The position numbers were made by a program, and so were the translations under genes. From positions 18,151,931-18,215,930 of the forward strand of contig CM052357.1 in assembly GCA_028551475.1 (NCBI GenBank): DNA of 64,000 nucleotides, given 5' to 3'. A model generated the notes under the pieces. The model did not search any database. It saw only the letters and a program-made list of their open reading frames with translations, and was not told where the DNA came from. The stretch comes from Casuarina equisetifolia (Eukaryota; Streptophyta; Magnoliopsida; Fagales; Casuarinaceae). Of this stretch, positions 45,200 to 57,960 are shown in pieces (the stretch's first letter is position 1; every line of letters begins with the position of its first letter).

Positions 45200-45786
45200 T
45201 GGTATCGCGAGCAGAGGTTTCTTGAATCCTGTTCGAGCTTCCGCACCTTTTAAACCTAGAAAATCTCCATTTATCTCCCTGCCTCCATTGAGGCATTTTA
45301 TCAAACACTTGCCACTCAAGTGTCCAAACACCACAACCCACCGGCAGATACCTACACTTACCCACTGAAAGTACAACCCATTCACCGGAATCGTAACCCA
45401 TTCACTTTTTCACCCACCGAAATCAAAACCCATTCACTTTTTCACCCACCGAAACCATAACCCATTTATATTTGCCAAATCCACTCACCGACACCATAAC
45501 CCACCTACCCACACTCACCGACCCATTCATTAAATTTCGAAGATTCACTTGCCGGAACCATTTGTCGGCTTCGTGAATTTATTCACAAGCTTATCAGAGT
45601 TGCCGAATGGAGCCCAGTTGCATTCCCGATCGCTATGACCAGCACCGGCGCACTCGTAGACATCGCCGGCGTTCTCGTTCATATCGCGATTCACGTGGTC
45701 GTTCAGGTAGTCGTGTTGACCCTTTTGATGAGCTTCTTTAACCAGGCCATCCACTCTTCCTACACCCATCCGACCAGACTGGAGTT
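45200..45786 (+). other. Untranslated leader of the copia element with a 32-bp repeat
   Basis: Pyrimidine- and CCC-rich. AACCCATTCACTTTTTCACC occurs at 45395 and 45427 (period 32), within a broader run of CACCGA-type repeats (45340-45520). Confidence 0.6.
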
Positions 45787-48700
45787 TTGTTGGTTTCTGA
45801 AAAATTGGTTAGGGTAGAGAATTATGCAAGTTGGAGTCGTGATATGAGGGTGGCTCTGAATGGGAAGAATAAGTTTGGGATTGTTGATCCCAAAGTGATT
45901 CAACCTACAGAGGATTCTCCTTTGTTTCAAGCATGGGATAGATGCAATGGTGTAGTTCTTAGTTGGTTACTCACGACACTTTCTCCATAAATTTACAAGA
46001 CATTCACTTATGAGAATGATGCACGATGGGTTTGGACACATCTAAAGGAAAAATTCCAGCAAGTGGGAACTAAAGAAATTTGTCGAGTATCCGGCAATTT
46101 GGCCACTACAACACAGAATGGTGAAATTGTGGACCGCTATGTATTTCGGTTAGAATGGCTATGGAGCCAATATGATTCCTACATTGAGTTATGCTATCCC
46201 TCACTTATTCGGGACGTAGTTTTTCGACGATTTCGTGAGAACTCAAAAATCATTGAGTTTTTGAACAGGTTAGATCAGATACATGGTGCTGCCCGCTCAC
46301 AGATCCAGCACATTGATCCCCCTCCAGCACTCTCTGAGGCCATTGGGATGATAAGGGATGATGAATCTACTCATGGTTCTACTCGAGCTACTAGCCAAAT
46401 AGATACTTTGGCTTTCCAGCTTGGCTCCAAACTCCATGTTGACTCACGACAGCAGCTTGGAGGTTCTCATATAGGGGCTTCTTCCACACATCAGCATAGG
46501 GGTAATGTCTCTACAAATGCTCCTCGTGCTCACATGGGTTCCGCTGATATGGAAGCCCTTAATGGTAATTGTGCTCATTGTGGAAAGAGAGGACACCATA
46601 TGGATGAATGCTACTTACTTACCAAATGCACACATTGTGGTTATGTGGGACATCCGAAGGAAAAGTGCTTTAAGCTCCATGGCAAACCGGAAGTAAAAGG
46701 AAAAGCAAAGGTTGGAAAGCGTCGATCTGCACATCACACTACTGTTGATGATGCCTCTAGTGATGATGAAACTGTGCTGTCTAAGGAGGATCAAGCTTTG
46801 ATCAAGACCATTCTCAACAAGCAGAAGCAGTGCCAATCCACCGCTCATATGTCCCACAGCAAGGCCCATGTGGCAGGTATATCCCCTAAACATCGTGATT
46901 ATACCCATTGGCTTGTAGACTCAGGAGCTAGTGACCATATCACGGGTGATTTTAGTTGCTTATTATCTCCTCGTTCATGCATTCACGAATCTAGGACTGT
47001 TAGATTGCCAAATGGCAAGCGAATACCTATTACACATGTTGGAACCGTCATCATCCATAATAGATACTTTCTATATGACGTATTATTTGCTCCTGCTTTC
47101 ACTGCCAATTTATTATCTACCACTAAATATACCCAAGATAATAAATGTGCCATTACATTGCTTTCTCAATTATGCTTCTTTCAGGACTTACGGACTGGGA
47201 CAGTGACGGGAATTGGTAGAGTGAAGCACGGACTTTATTATTTGGTACCTCATTTTGATGATGCATGTATGTCAAATCTAAACAATGTTGTAGTAGATAC
47301 TTTTGATTTTGAGAAGTTGCGAACTACATGTCAAACTTCTTCCATGTCTACTACTTGTAATATTTTGCATCAACGATTAGGACACCCATCCTTTAATGCA
47401 ATGCGTCATGCTTTTGATATATCTACTTCATCAATGAATGACATACAATCCTGTCCTATTTGTCCATTGGCTAAGCATGCACGTTCTAAGTTTCCTACTC
47501 GTACTTCTATTACACATCACTCATTTGAACTCATTCATGTAGACATATGGGGACCGTATAAGGTCCCTTCTCATTCAGGGGCTCGTTATTGCCTCACAAT
47601 TGTGGATGATTATACACGGGCCACTTGGACCTATCTTATGCGACATAAGACAGAAACACTTGACTTGATACAATCATTCTTCATTATGGTAAAGACCCAA
47701 TTTGGGACTTCTATCAAGCGCATTCGCACAGATAATGCGCAAGATTTCTTTAGCTCTCCATGCACCACCTTCTTTAATTCCCATGGAGTTATACATGAGA
47801 GCTCTTGTCCTTATACACCTTAACAAAACGGGGTAGTAGAACGCAAACATCGACATTTGTTCAATGTTGCTAGAGCTTTACGCTTTCAATCTCATTGTCC
47901 TGTACGTTTTTGGAGTGAGTGTCTCCTCACAGCTACATACTTGATTAATCGAACCCCTATTGTTGTTCTACAAGGTCAAACACCTTATGAACGCCTTTTT
48001 GGAAGGTTACCTTCATTAAAGGACCTCCGTGTCTTTAGTTGCCTATGTTATGCGGCAAACCTGACACAGAAGGACAAGTTTGGACGTAGATCTATACCCT
48101 CCATATTCATGGGATATCCTTTTGCTCAAAAGGGGTATCGGTTGCTTGACCTAGATAGTGGTAAGTTCTTTGTGAGTCGTGACGTCATCTTCCATGAATC
48201 TGTGTTCCCTTTTGATTGTTCTCATCTCGCATGTCCTGACAATGCCACTACTAGTGTGCATTTGCCTACTGTTATTACTGAATTGCAGGGCCTTGATTCA
48301 CTCACCATTGTTCCCTACACTGGACCAACTCCAGAGTCTGTATCCATACCTACAATTCATGCACCTGATCAGCCAGTTCCTCAGAAATGACACTCAGGTA
48401 GAATACCCAAACCACCTTCTTGGACACATGACTATATATGCTCACATATAGATGCTTCCATTCCTACATCCACTGCACACCCCATTTCACTTGTTGTGTC
48501 ACATCATAGATTGTCCAATAATCACCAACATTTTATCAATTCTATATCTGCTAACATTGAACCCACTTCATACCATAAGGTAGTCTTAGATCCGAAATGG
48601 CAGAATGCTATGACTGAGGAGATTAGGGCACTAGAATCAAACAATACATGGGAATTGGTTTCTTTGCCTGCAGGTCGAAGGGCGATTGGAAACAAATGGG

Positions 48701-50123
48701 TGTACAAGATTAAGTACAATGCAGATGGAAGCATTGATCGGTACAAGGCCCGTTTAGTTGCAAAGGGGTATAGTCAAAGAGAAGGGGTTGATTATGAGGA
48801 CACCTTTGCGCCAGTTGGAAAATTGGTAACTGTGCGGATCCTTACAGCTTTGGCTGCCATTCATCATTGGGACATGCATCAGATGGATGTCCATAACGCA
48901 TTCTTGCAAGGAGACTTGGACACCGAGATATATATGTGTCTCCCAGAAGGGCTCCGTGGAAAGGGGGATCTAAGGTATGCAAACTGAAAAAGTCATTGTA
49001 CGGGCTCAAACAAGCATCTTGACGTTGGTACCAAAAGTTCACTGATGCACTGCTCCGAGTTGGCTTTCGTCATTCTCCACATGACTATTCACTCTTTCTC
49101 AAGCAAACAAGTAAGGGCCTCTTAATTGTCTTTCTTTACTTCGATGACATGATAATTACAGGAGGTGATGAGGAAGGAATTAAGCTATTAAAGAAATATC
49201 TTTGTTCACAATTTCGAATGAAGGATCTCGGATTGGTGAAGTACTTCTTGGGAGTTGAGATGGCACATTCCCCTATTGGAATTGTGATGAACCAACGGAA
49301 ATATGCCCTTGAATTGATTTCTGAGTATGGACTTTCTGGATGCAAGCCAGCAGATAGTCCCATGGAGCAGAATGTTAAATATACCAGTTTGGATTATGAT
49401 GAGTTCTTAGAAAAGGAAGGGGATACCCCTTTAAAGGATATCACAGGTTATCGCCGCTTAGTAGGAAGATTGATCTATCTCACAGTAACTCGACCTGACA
49501 TTTGTTTTGCAGTGCAATTGCTTAGCCAATTTATGCATGCCCCTAAGGAGTCTCATCGTGAGGCAGCTCTTAGAGTACTTCGCTATGTCAAACGTTCACC
49601 AGGGCAAGGCCTACTAATGAAATCCAAAAATAGTTTGGAACTCCGAGCATATTGTGATGCCACTTATGGATCATGCCCTATGAGGCGTCGCTCAACAAAT
49701 GGTTTTTGTATCATGCTTGGAGATTCTCTCATCTCATGGAAGAGCAAGAAACAGTCCACAGTATCTTGCTCGTCCACAGAGTCGGAATATCGAGCCATGG
49801 CATCAACAACATGTGAGATCATTTGGCTTCTTGGGCTTTTTAAGGATTTGCAAGTACCATTGATTAGACTTGTAAACTTGTTTTGTGATAATGAATCTAC
49901 GATGAAGATTGCTACTAAACCTGTGCTGCATGAAAAGACTAAGCATATTGAAATTGATCATCATATCATCCGTGAGAAGATAGCAGCTCAGATCATTCGA
50001 ACTGCACACATTTCCACTCGAGATTAGCCTGTTAATTTATTGACCAAGGCGCTGGGAATACAACAACACCATTTCCTTCTAAGCAAGCTGGGTGTCTATG
50101 ATCTATATCGACCACCAGCTTGA
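45787..50123 (+). pseudogene. Copia gag-pol polyprotein, broken
   Basis: Gag begins LVSEKLVRVENYASWSRDM. Two CCHC knuckles follow: CAHCGKRGHHMDEC (about 46570) and CTHCGYVGHPKEKC (about 46627). Protease has DSGASDHI (46918 on). Pre-integrase has HQRLGHP. The integrase triad is visible (HVDIWG, RTDNAQ, VVERKHRH; 47530-47850). RT runs from QNAMTEEIRALE with a YFDDM catalytic box (about 49138-49152). RNase H (DATYGSCPMRRRSTNGF, TESEYRAM) ends at 50123. Breaks: stops near 45988, 47821, 48388, 49020 and 50026, and a frameshift in the G run near 48960. It is the best preserved copia here, yet not autonomous. Confidence 0.9.
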
Positions 50124-50331
50124 GGGGGGATGTTGAAAATTACAGTGTTGTCCCTTTCTTATTGTCCATAGAATACGTGTATAGGGATATAATTGTAATT
50201 CTTTATTTCATGATTCTTTAAGAACTATCGGGCTCTTCTTGTATAGTTAGGTCGAACTCATACAGAACGTATTTTCTCTTTATACTAGCTGTTTATATTT
50301 TCAGCTCAAATCGTTCTTCGATCTCTTAAGA

Positions 50332-51180
50332 ACCTGGGAGAGGAACTCCTCGTCTTCCGCCACTTGGACTTCAATCCTATACCCTCTCTTCGTCTCCACG
50401 TTCATCGCTTCCGCTTTGCTTTCTTCACTCTGTGATTCTGGTATTATTGGTTATCCTCCCCTTTTCCCCTCTCTTTCCTGGATTGTCCCGCCTTTTCTTT
50501 TTCTCACTTCATTATTATTTTTAAGTTTGATCTTCTTTTGGGCTTTTGAGATCATTAAAAGTCTTCTTTCTTCATCCAAATTTTCTTGAATTCATGAAGT
50601 TGAAGTTCATACAATTGCTTAAAACGCTAATTATTAAGTTGAATTAGATAACACAATTTTCTAGTAATATTTCTTACATCTAATGAATATTAAATGTCCA
50701 AATATAAATCATTTAACTAGAAAATTTATTTAATTCGTTTTAACAAAAACATACTTAGAATGTAATTATTTTTTCTTTTTCTTATCAAGGTAAGGTTGAA
50801 AGAATTGAACCCCACCGCTTGCTAGCAATAATCCCCCATGTGTCATTGACTCGTGAGGACCCAAACATCACGCGATCATTTAGTACAAGTTAATTGTCTC
50901 ATTCAAGTTTCTCAAATAAATAAACTCTTGAATTTTATGTTTAATTCCAAACACCCTTCTCAAATAGAAATATTCTCTAAAATAATTTTATAGTCAACAT
51001 TTTAACATACATGTATTTAATTTTGATACTTTGGAGTGGATGGTCACATAAAGACACCAATAATTGCTGAAACATCATATTCTTATTATGGTCCAACTCT
51101 CTATATATAGAGAGAGATACACAATCAAATCTTTTATTTTAATACTACTATAGTAGAATGAGATAAATTTTGCAATCCCA
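50332..51180. repeat. End of zinc-finger copy e, then R6 and R7 before GLP4
   Basis: 50332-50400 completes the zinc-finger fragment. R6 is 50400-50740 and R7 about 50760-50960. The GLP4 3' flank follows with TTTATT (AATAAA on minus) near 51131. Non-coding. Confidence 0.6.
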
Positions 51181-51713
51181 TTAGTACTTCTTATGAAGAT
51201 CTTCAATGATCTTCTTGTCAAGTTGGAAGGCCTTGGCGAGAACGTTGGGATCAATGGGTGAATCAGATCCAAAAACAGCATCGGCAATAGTGATGACCTA
51301 GCGTTTTGGCTGCTCAATCTAGCAAAGGCAATAGCATTAGTGTGTCCCATGTTCACCTAGAAGTGAATGAGACTGATTGGGAAGACAAAGACATCTCCCT
51401 TGTTTAGAACCTTTGTGAAAAGGTGGTTTTCTCCATTTGCTAGGTTGGATGTGACTAAACCAACGTAGAGAGTACCCTCTACGACCACTAGAATCTCAGT
51501 TCCACGAGGGTGGGTGTGGGGAGGGTTTTGGCGATATGGTGCATAGTCAATATGGACTAGAGATATTCCGAGGGTGTTGAGACCTGCGATTCTATCTACG
51601 TTCACAGTAGTAACATTCGACCTAACTCAATTGCCTTGTATCTCCAGCATTTTGGAGCCCTGAGGTGAAAAAGTCTTCTGCCTTGACAAGCTTCGAATCC
51701 TTGTAGAATTTAC

Positions 51714-54700
51714 TGAAGAAAAACAGAAGAGAGAGAAGGAGACTTGTGTTTCGGGACTCCAAATACTGTGTATTTCTCACTTGATTGTTAAGTTGTACAA
51801 ACATCAGTTATATATCACTTTACTTGTATACTGAAAGAGTCACTTTCACATAAAATTAAATTCTTGTCAGTTACACATGCCATTAGAGAGTGTCCCACAC
51901 TCCTCCTTTTGCGTTGTCAGTTGTCCATGATCTTCTTGGGATTGGGTTTTATTTCTTCTACCAGCAACATCACGTGAGTAGGTGCTCAACACTCTGTGTC
52001 TCTGTAGCTCTGTGTGCTATCATTGCTCTACTGGAATATTAGAACTTGAACCACTTCCTTTGTCCTTTACATGCGTTGGGCTATTCTCACTTACATGCTC
52101 CCTTAAACGCGGCATGGTCATGCTGAGGTTGGACCGAAGAAAAAGAAATTGAGCTTTTGGCAACGGCTTAGTAAACAAATCAGCTAGCTGGCAAGCGGTG
52201 GAGACGTGTGTAGTGACAAGTGCACCTTGGGTAACCTTCTCACGTACGAAGTGATAATCCACTTCGATATGTTTGGTTCTACCATGGTACACGGGTTTGA
52301 TGGTGAGATGCAGGGCACTGAGGTTGTCACAGAATAGCTTTGGCTACTTAGGTTGAGTAATCCCAAGACTTTTAAGAACATGAAGTATCCACATTGTTTC
52401 AGCTGTGGCTGAGGCTAATGCTCTATACTCAGCTTCTGTTAAAAAGCGAGAAACTATCAGTTGACGTTTTGACGACCAGGAAATGCAATTTGCTCCTAAG
52501 AAGAAGCAATATCTAGTTGTTGAGCGCCGGCTATCTTCACAACCGACCCAATCAAAGTCACTGAATCCATGTAAGTGTAGTGCACTATAATAGTGAATAT
52601 GAATCCCTAACTCAAGTGTTCCTTTAATATACTGAAGGACCCTTTTTAGTTGTAGAAAATTAGACACTGAAGGATAGGTCATTCGCTGGCACAACTTGTT
52701 TACAGCAAATGTCAAGTCTGGGAGAGTGAGTGTAGCATATTGTAAAGCACCTAGGAGACTTTAGAATAGGCTATGCTGACTGAGACTCACCTGATCACCT
52801 TTGATGGGAGGAATTTTCACTGCCATAGGAGTGGGAAGAGATTTGCAGTCGACTATGTTCCCGCGTTGCAAAACCTCCTAAAGATACTGCTGTTGAGAGA
52901 GATGAAGACCAGTGCTGTCATGGTACACTTGAATCCCGAGAAAATAACTTAGAATTCCCATATCTTTAATGGGGAATTCATAGGTTAAATACTGAACAAA
53001 GTCGGTAGTGTACTGTTCTAAGTTCCCAGTCAAAATTAAATTATCAACATAAATAAGAAGCCAGATGCAAGCATGTTGAGTGGTGTAGATGAAGAGTGAA
53101 GGATCATGTGGCGAGCTGACAAAGCCATATTCCATCACATACCTGGATAGCCAATCAAACCAAGCACGTGGTGCTTGCTTGAGTCTGTAAAGAGCACAAC
53201 TAAGGGAGCAAACATAGTTGGGATGCACAGGATCATGGAATCCAAGTGGTTGTTCCATGAACACTGGTTCATGAAGGTATCCATGTAAGAAGGCATTAGA
53301 GACATCATATTGTCTTAACGGCCATCCTTTCACTACTGCAGTGGTGAGGACAAGCCTTACCGTGGTTACCTTGATTACGGGGCTAAACGTTTCAAGAAAA
53401 TCGATCCCTTTAGCTTGATGATACCCCTTTGCGACCAGCTGAGCTTTAAGTTTGTCCAGGGTCCCGTCGACAGCAAATTTGGGTTTGTAAACCTATTTAC
53501 TACCCACCACATTCATCCTTCGTTGCCGCAGAACTAGAACCCAAGTAGAGTTCTTGTGTAAAGCTGACATCTTTGGTTGCATGGCTGCACGCCATCCTTC
53601 ATGTGCAAGAGCATCCTTAATTGAGCCAGGCACACTTGGAACAGAGGTGGTAACATGTAGAGCATATCATGGGTTTGGTTTAACAATTTCAGATTTGCTC
53701 CGAGTAATCATGGGGTGAGTTCTTACCGGTGTGTTGGCAGACATATTGGGTTCAACAGAAGGTGATTGCAAAGACCCTGAGATTGAAGAAGCTAAGGGAG
53801 TTGGTTTGGTTGGAGTGAGAAATGGTTCAAGTTTTGATGGTTGGTCAAGAGTCATGAGTGTGCTTTGGCATGTTGGAGTTATAGAGGTAGGATTAGAGGT
53901 GTCAGTTGTGTCTTTTAGTTCAGGGGATAATGATGTGTTGGAGTGAGGTTCATCATGTAAAAGGGAAGGAGTGGTGTTAGGTGGCTGTGAAGGCGTGTAC
54001 TGTGGGTGAAAGGAAGGGATGTTTTCACTTGGAAAGTTCCCACCTATTATCTCACCATTGTGGGCCCCATGAACTGATGGCATAGTGCTTGTTGGTGTAG
54101 TGGTAGCAATTTTGGCAAACGGAAAAATCTGCTCATTAAATACCACATGACATGAGATAAAAACACAGCTAGAAGGCTTATGCAGGCACCGATAACCCTT
54201 ATGGTGAGTGCTATATCCTACAAACACACACTCAAGGGAATATGGACCAAGCTTGTTTTTAGTTATGTCACATAGGCAAGGATAGCACTAGCTACTGAAG
54301 GTCTTCAAGAAACTGTAATCTGGGACTCGTTGATAGAGTTTCTCAAAGGGTGAGAAGTTCCTAAGGATGGCTGAGGGCAATCGGTTAATTAAAAACACTG
54401 CAGTTTGGAAAGTTTCAACCCAAAGGTAATGAGGCATGTTTACTTGCAACAACATTGCCCGTCCAAGTTCAGTTATGTGACGGTGCTTGTGTTCAGCAAG
54501 CCCATTCTGTTTTGGCATATGGGGACATGAGAATTGATGAACTATTCCATGTTCTTTGATGAAAGAAGACAGCTCGTTATTTACATATTCCCCACCATTA
54601 TCAGTCTGTAAGACTTTTATATAATGGTCAAATTGCTTTTCCACCATCACTTTAAACTCACAAAAGATTTTAAATAGCTCAGACTTTTGCCTCATGGGAT

Positions 54701-56946
54701 AGAACCAAATAAACCGAGTGCAATCATCAACGAAAATAACATAATACTTAAACCCTTGAAGTGAACAAACATTAACCGGTCCCCATACATCATTGTGAAG
54801 TTTTTCCAAAGGTACCAAGGACCGTTTGGCAGATTTAACAAAAGGTAAATGGTGTTTTTTACTTGCCATACAAACACTACACGTTGGATCAATATCACCT
54901 TTAAAAGGGATAAGATTCTTCCTAGACAAAAGTTCTAAAATACAGTGGTTTGGGTGCCCCAAGCAGTGATGCTAGGTCCGATTATCTACACCTTGCTGTT
55001 GGGAGATATGGTAAGCTTGATTGGGTTGGCTTGGTAGGATGTAGAGGTCTCCCTTTCTAACACCCTTCAGGAGGGTGGCTTGAGTTCTCGAGTCCTTAAC
55101 AAGGAAACATGATTGGTTAAATTCTATAGTGCAGAGGTAGTCATCTGTGAGCTAAGAAATTGACAATAGATTGTGTTTGATCTTTGGTGTAAAAAGAACA
55201 GATTTAAGAGGGACTAACCCGTGTTTTAGTGTGGTTTGACCAACGTGTGATATTGGAATTCTTTGTCTGTTACCCACTATAATACTATTGTGACCAATGT
55301 ATGGGGTAGAGGAGGTAAGCTTACCTTCTGCATTGACTACATGGGCAGTGGCAACGATGTCAACTATCCAATCTCCATTGATGGGTTCTTCAACTTGCAT
55401 AGTAGCAAGTGCTTGTGGAAGATCATTGGCTTGATAAGAGTGATCAAAACAGTACCAACATTGAAGGGCTGAATGACCTCACCTTGAGCACACTTGACAA
55501 GTTATGGGAGGACGCCTTCCTCCCTCATTTGGTTGACCTCGATTGCCTTGAGAATCTGCTTGTTTGGCTGGAGCTTGGATAGGAGGCTTGCGCTGTCCCG
55601 ATGACTCTCTACCTTGTCCATTTTGAGCAGATGGGTTGAATCCTCGACCCTGAGAAGTGAATGAGGTGTTGCTTCGACCTCTAGGGCCTGGACGTCCACC
55701 TCGAGAGTTTCTTTGCACAATGAAGGCTACATGCTTATTGACTAGAGCAAGAGAGTATCGAGAAAGATGGGTTTCAAAGGCTTCCAGCTGTGATAGGACT
55801 TCATTGAACTATGGTATAGGTGGATGCACCATGGATGTATGGAAAGGTTCATAGTCTCTCCCAAGCCCTTAAAGAAGTCTAAAGGTCTTGGCCAAATCAC
55901 TGAATGGCTTCCCTATAGCACTTAGTTGATTGATGTAGGTTTGGAATTCACCAAGGGTAGGTAGTAAGTGGTTTGGAACCTTTCTGCAGGTGGTGGAGTT
56001 GGCTGAGAAGGTCAAACTCACAAGACTCTGTTTTCCGGGCAAACCAATTTGCAAGGGACTCCCACACTTCGGAGGATGTTTCAAGTTCGAAAACATGCCC
56101 CAAAGCCTTTTCAGATAGTGTGCTAAGGATCCATGAGTGGACCAATGCATCACTCTGTATCCATTCAGTATAAGCAGGATTGGGTGTTTCACTCCCGTTA
56201 GTGGTAATGGTGGTAGCAGGTTTGGCTGTCTCACCAGTTAAGAAGCCATACAATTTGTGCATTTGAACAAGTGAATGGAACTGTGTGACCCATGGTAAGT
56301 AGTTGCCAACACTGAGCTTGAGAGTAATAAAGTTGCTCACATTCACAGTGGTCGGGAAAGGGTAGGCAGGTGTGGTGGCCATAATGGAAGAGAGAGTGAA
56401 AGATGAGAAAATGAAAGAGTTACGAAAGGTTGCAGAAGGTGTAAGAATGAAAGAGTTGCAGAAAGTTACGGAAGGTGAAGGAATGAAAGAGTTGTGGAAA
56501 AAGGTACAAGAAGCACAATGAGCAGGAACGGTGCTAGTGATCAAACTGCTCTGATGCCATGAAGAAAAACAGAAGAGAGAGAAGGAGACTCGTGTTTCGG
56601 GACTCCAAACACTTTGTGTATTTCTCACTTGATTGTTAAGTTGTACAAACATCAGTTATATAGCTCTCTACTTGTACAGTGAAGGAGTCACTTTCACATA
56701 AAATTAAATTCTTGTCAGTTACACATGCCATTAGAGAGTGTCCCACACTCTTCCTTTTGCTTTGTCAGTTGTCCATAATCTTCTTGGGACTGGGTTTTAT
56801 TTCTTCTACCAGCAACATCACGTGAGTAGGTGCTCGACACTCTATGTGTCTCTATAGCTCTGTGTGCTGTCATTACTCTGCTGGAATATGTAGAACTTGA
56901 ACCACTTCCTTTGTCCTTTACATGCATTGGGCTATTCTCACTTACA
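51714..56946 (-). mobile_element. Copia element inserted in GLP4 exon 2
   Basis: 5233 bp with perfect duplications TTTAC (51709-51713, 56947-56951). LTRs are 51714-52095 (3') and 56560-56946 (5'), both TG...CA. The primer site next to the 5' LTR is TGGCATCAGAGC (minus), one base from the initiator-Met type. A purine tract AAGGGAGCA adjoins the 3' LTR. About 18 LTR substitutions plus small indels were counted by eye (near 5%). Confidence 0.93.
52020..56382 (-). pseudogene. Copia gag-pol remnant inside GLP4
   Basis: Gag starts at the ATG at 56382 (MATTPAYPFPTTVNVSNF), with a frameshift near 55980 and a knuckle reduced to CQVCSR then a stop (55479). The protease reads WIVDIVATAH, where the family has a DSGA-type site. 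Integrase is at 54288-54970 (HNDVWGP, QTDNGGEY, GLAEHKHRH). The RT catalytic box reads YVDN (about 53042), so the second Asp is lost. RNase H keeps ATAETMWILHVLKSL and [12 protein letters not shown]. The last frame runs past the pol end into the 3' LTR and stops at 52020. Inactive for several independent reasons. Confidence 0.85.
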
Positions 56947-57214
56947 TTTACCATTCATGAACACTGCAGGAAAGACATTGACATATTAATAATAATAAAG
57001 AAATTTATGAGGGTCTTGCTTTGCTTAACTCGACAACCTTGGTTAAGCAGAATTTGATAAATGAATGAGTAAAATACAAGTGTATACCTCCATTCTTTGG
57101 CTCATGAACTGCTACACAAAAGTCCTGAAGTGGGCTAGGATTATAGGCGGAGACAAAGGAGGTTGTCAGCGCCAAAATGGCAACAATTACAAGGAAATAG
57201 ACTCCCTTCGCCAT

Positions 57215-57960
57215 TTTCTAAGTGTTTAAATTCTGTTCTATGATCTTGTTTTGGTTATGGGTGAGGAAGTATCTTCCGGAACATATGTGTTTATAGCTAA
57301 CAAAGATTGTACTGGTAAATGGTTCTGTCAAGGTTAATACCAGAAGTCTTTAGTGGTTACCTATTTCATATGGCAAGGACGAAGTCTTCAACCACTGGTG
57401 CAGACTTTCAACATTTGTTATTCTCGAGCTTTTTCTTCTCTTCAGACGGATTTCTTCTTCTCATGCTCAACAAATTTTTGACAAGTGCCCTTTTTAGTGG
57501 GGCCATGTCACTTCGGTAAGGTGACATATTTGTAAAGGAGCTTTGGTCAATCCACAATGGGAATATTGACATCTAGATGCTGAAGCTGTCAAATGGTACA
57601 ATTTGCAATACGGAAACTTAATATCAAATAGAAAAAGATACTCTGTAAAAGAAACGAGGAAAGAAAAAATCATCCCTTCCCACTTGACCACACTTAATGG
57701 TTGTTGGAATGCCAGTAGGTAACGAACAATTGAATGAATGTAAATAATTATCCAAAGCCACATCAGTTACGTGTACAATTATCGTCTCCATGTCAAAAAA
57801 ACATATGTATTTGAAAAGTTCAAGCGATTGAAAACCGTTGAATGACTTCTGCATCTCTGTAACAAAGCCTTGAGCGGTAAGATAAGATAACTATATTTCT
57901 GGCGTCTCATGATAATGACATTGACTAATTGAATTAATATGAAGAATCTTTCTGCTTCTG
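57215..57960 (-). promoter_or_regulatory. GLP4 upstream region
   Basis: Collinear with the first 750 bp or so of the other GLP upstream regions. A TATA-like TATAAAC (minus) lies near 57289-57295, and ACACGTAAC near 57766-57776. Similarity ends at about 57950 (AATTAATATGAAGAA). Confidence 0.6.

Larger units (their letters stand above)
44999..50331 (+). mobile_element. Copia element, full length, TG...GA ends
   Basis: 5333 bp with perfect duplications ACCTG (44994-44998, 50332-50336). The two 201-bp LTRs are 44999-45199 and 50131-50331. Each starts TGTTG and ends CTTAAGA, a TG...GA terminus. A primer site TGGTATCGCGAGCA follows the 5' LTR directly (45200-45213) and a purine tract GAGGGGGGA precedes the 3' LTR. 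Seven LTR differences were counted by eye, all transitions. It splits zinc-finger copy e. Confidence 0.93.
51181..57214 (-). pseudogene. Germin-like protein GLP4, split by a copia element
   Basis: Exon 1 is 57214-57088 (intact signal peptide and Cys33). The intron is 57087-56964. Exon 2 starts at 56963 and after 12 bases meets the target word TTTAC, then the element (56946-51714), then resumes at 51713 and ends at TAA 51183-51181. Further lesions in exon 2: one extra base near 51630 (GCCTTGTATC), a TAG in place of the Gln codon in box 2 near 51357, and one base lost near 51299 (GACCTAGCG). The end reads KKY instead of KKF. Box 1 ligands are still readable (HTHPRGTE). It cannot encode a germin. 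Confidence 0.92.

Noticed and set aside
51357..51605. A short functional cupin in GLP4
   Set aside because: The frame is only the box 1 part of a split exon, with a stop in box 2 and frameshifts on both sides.
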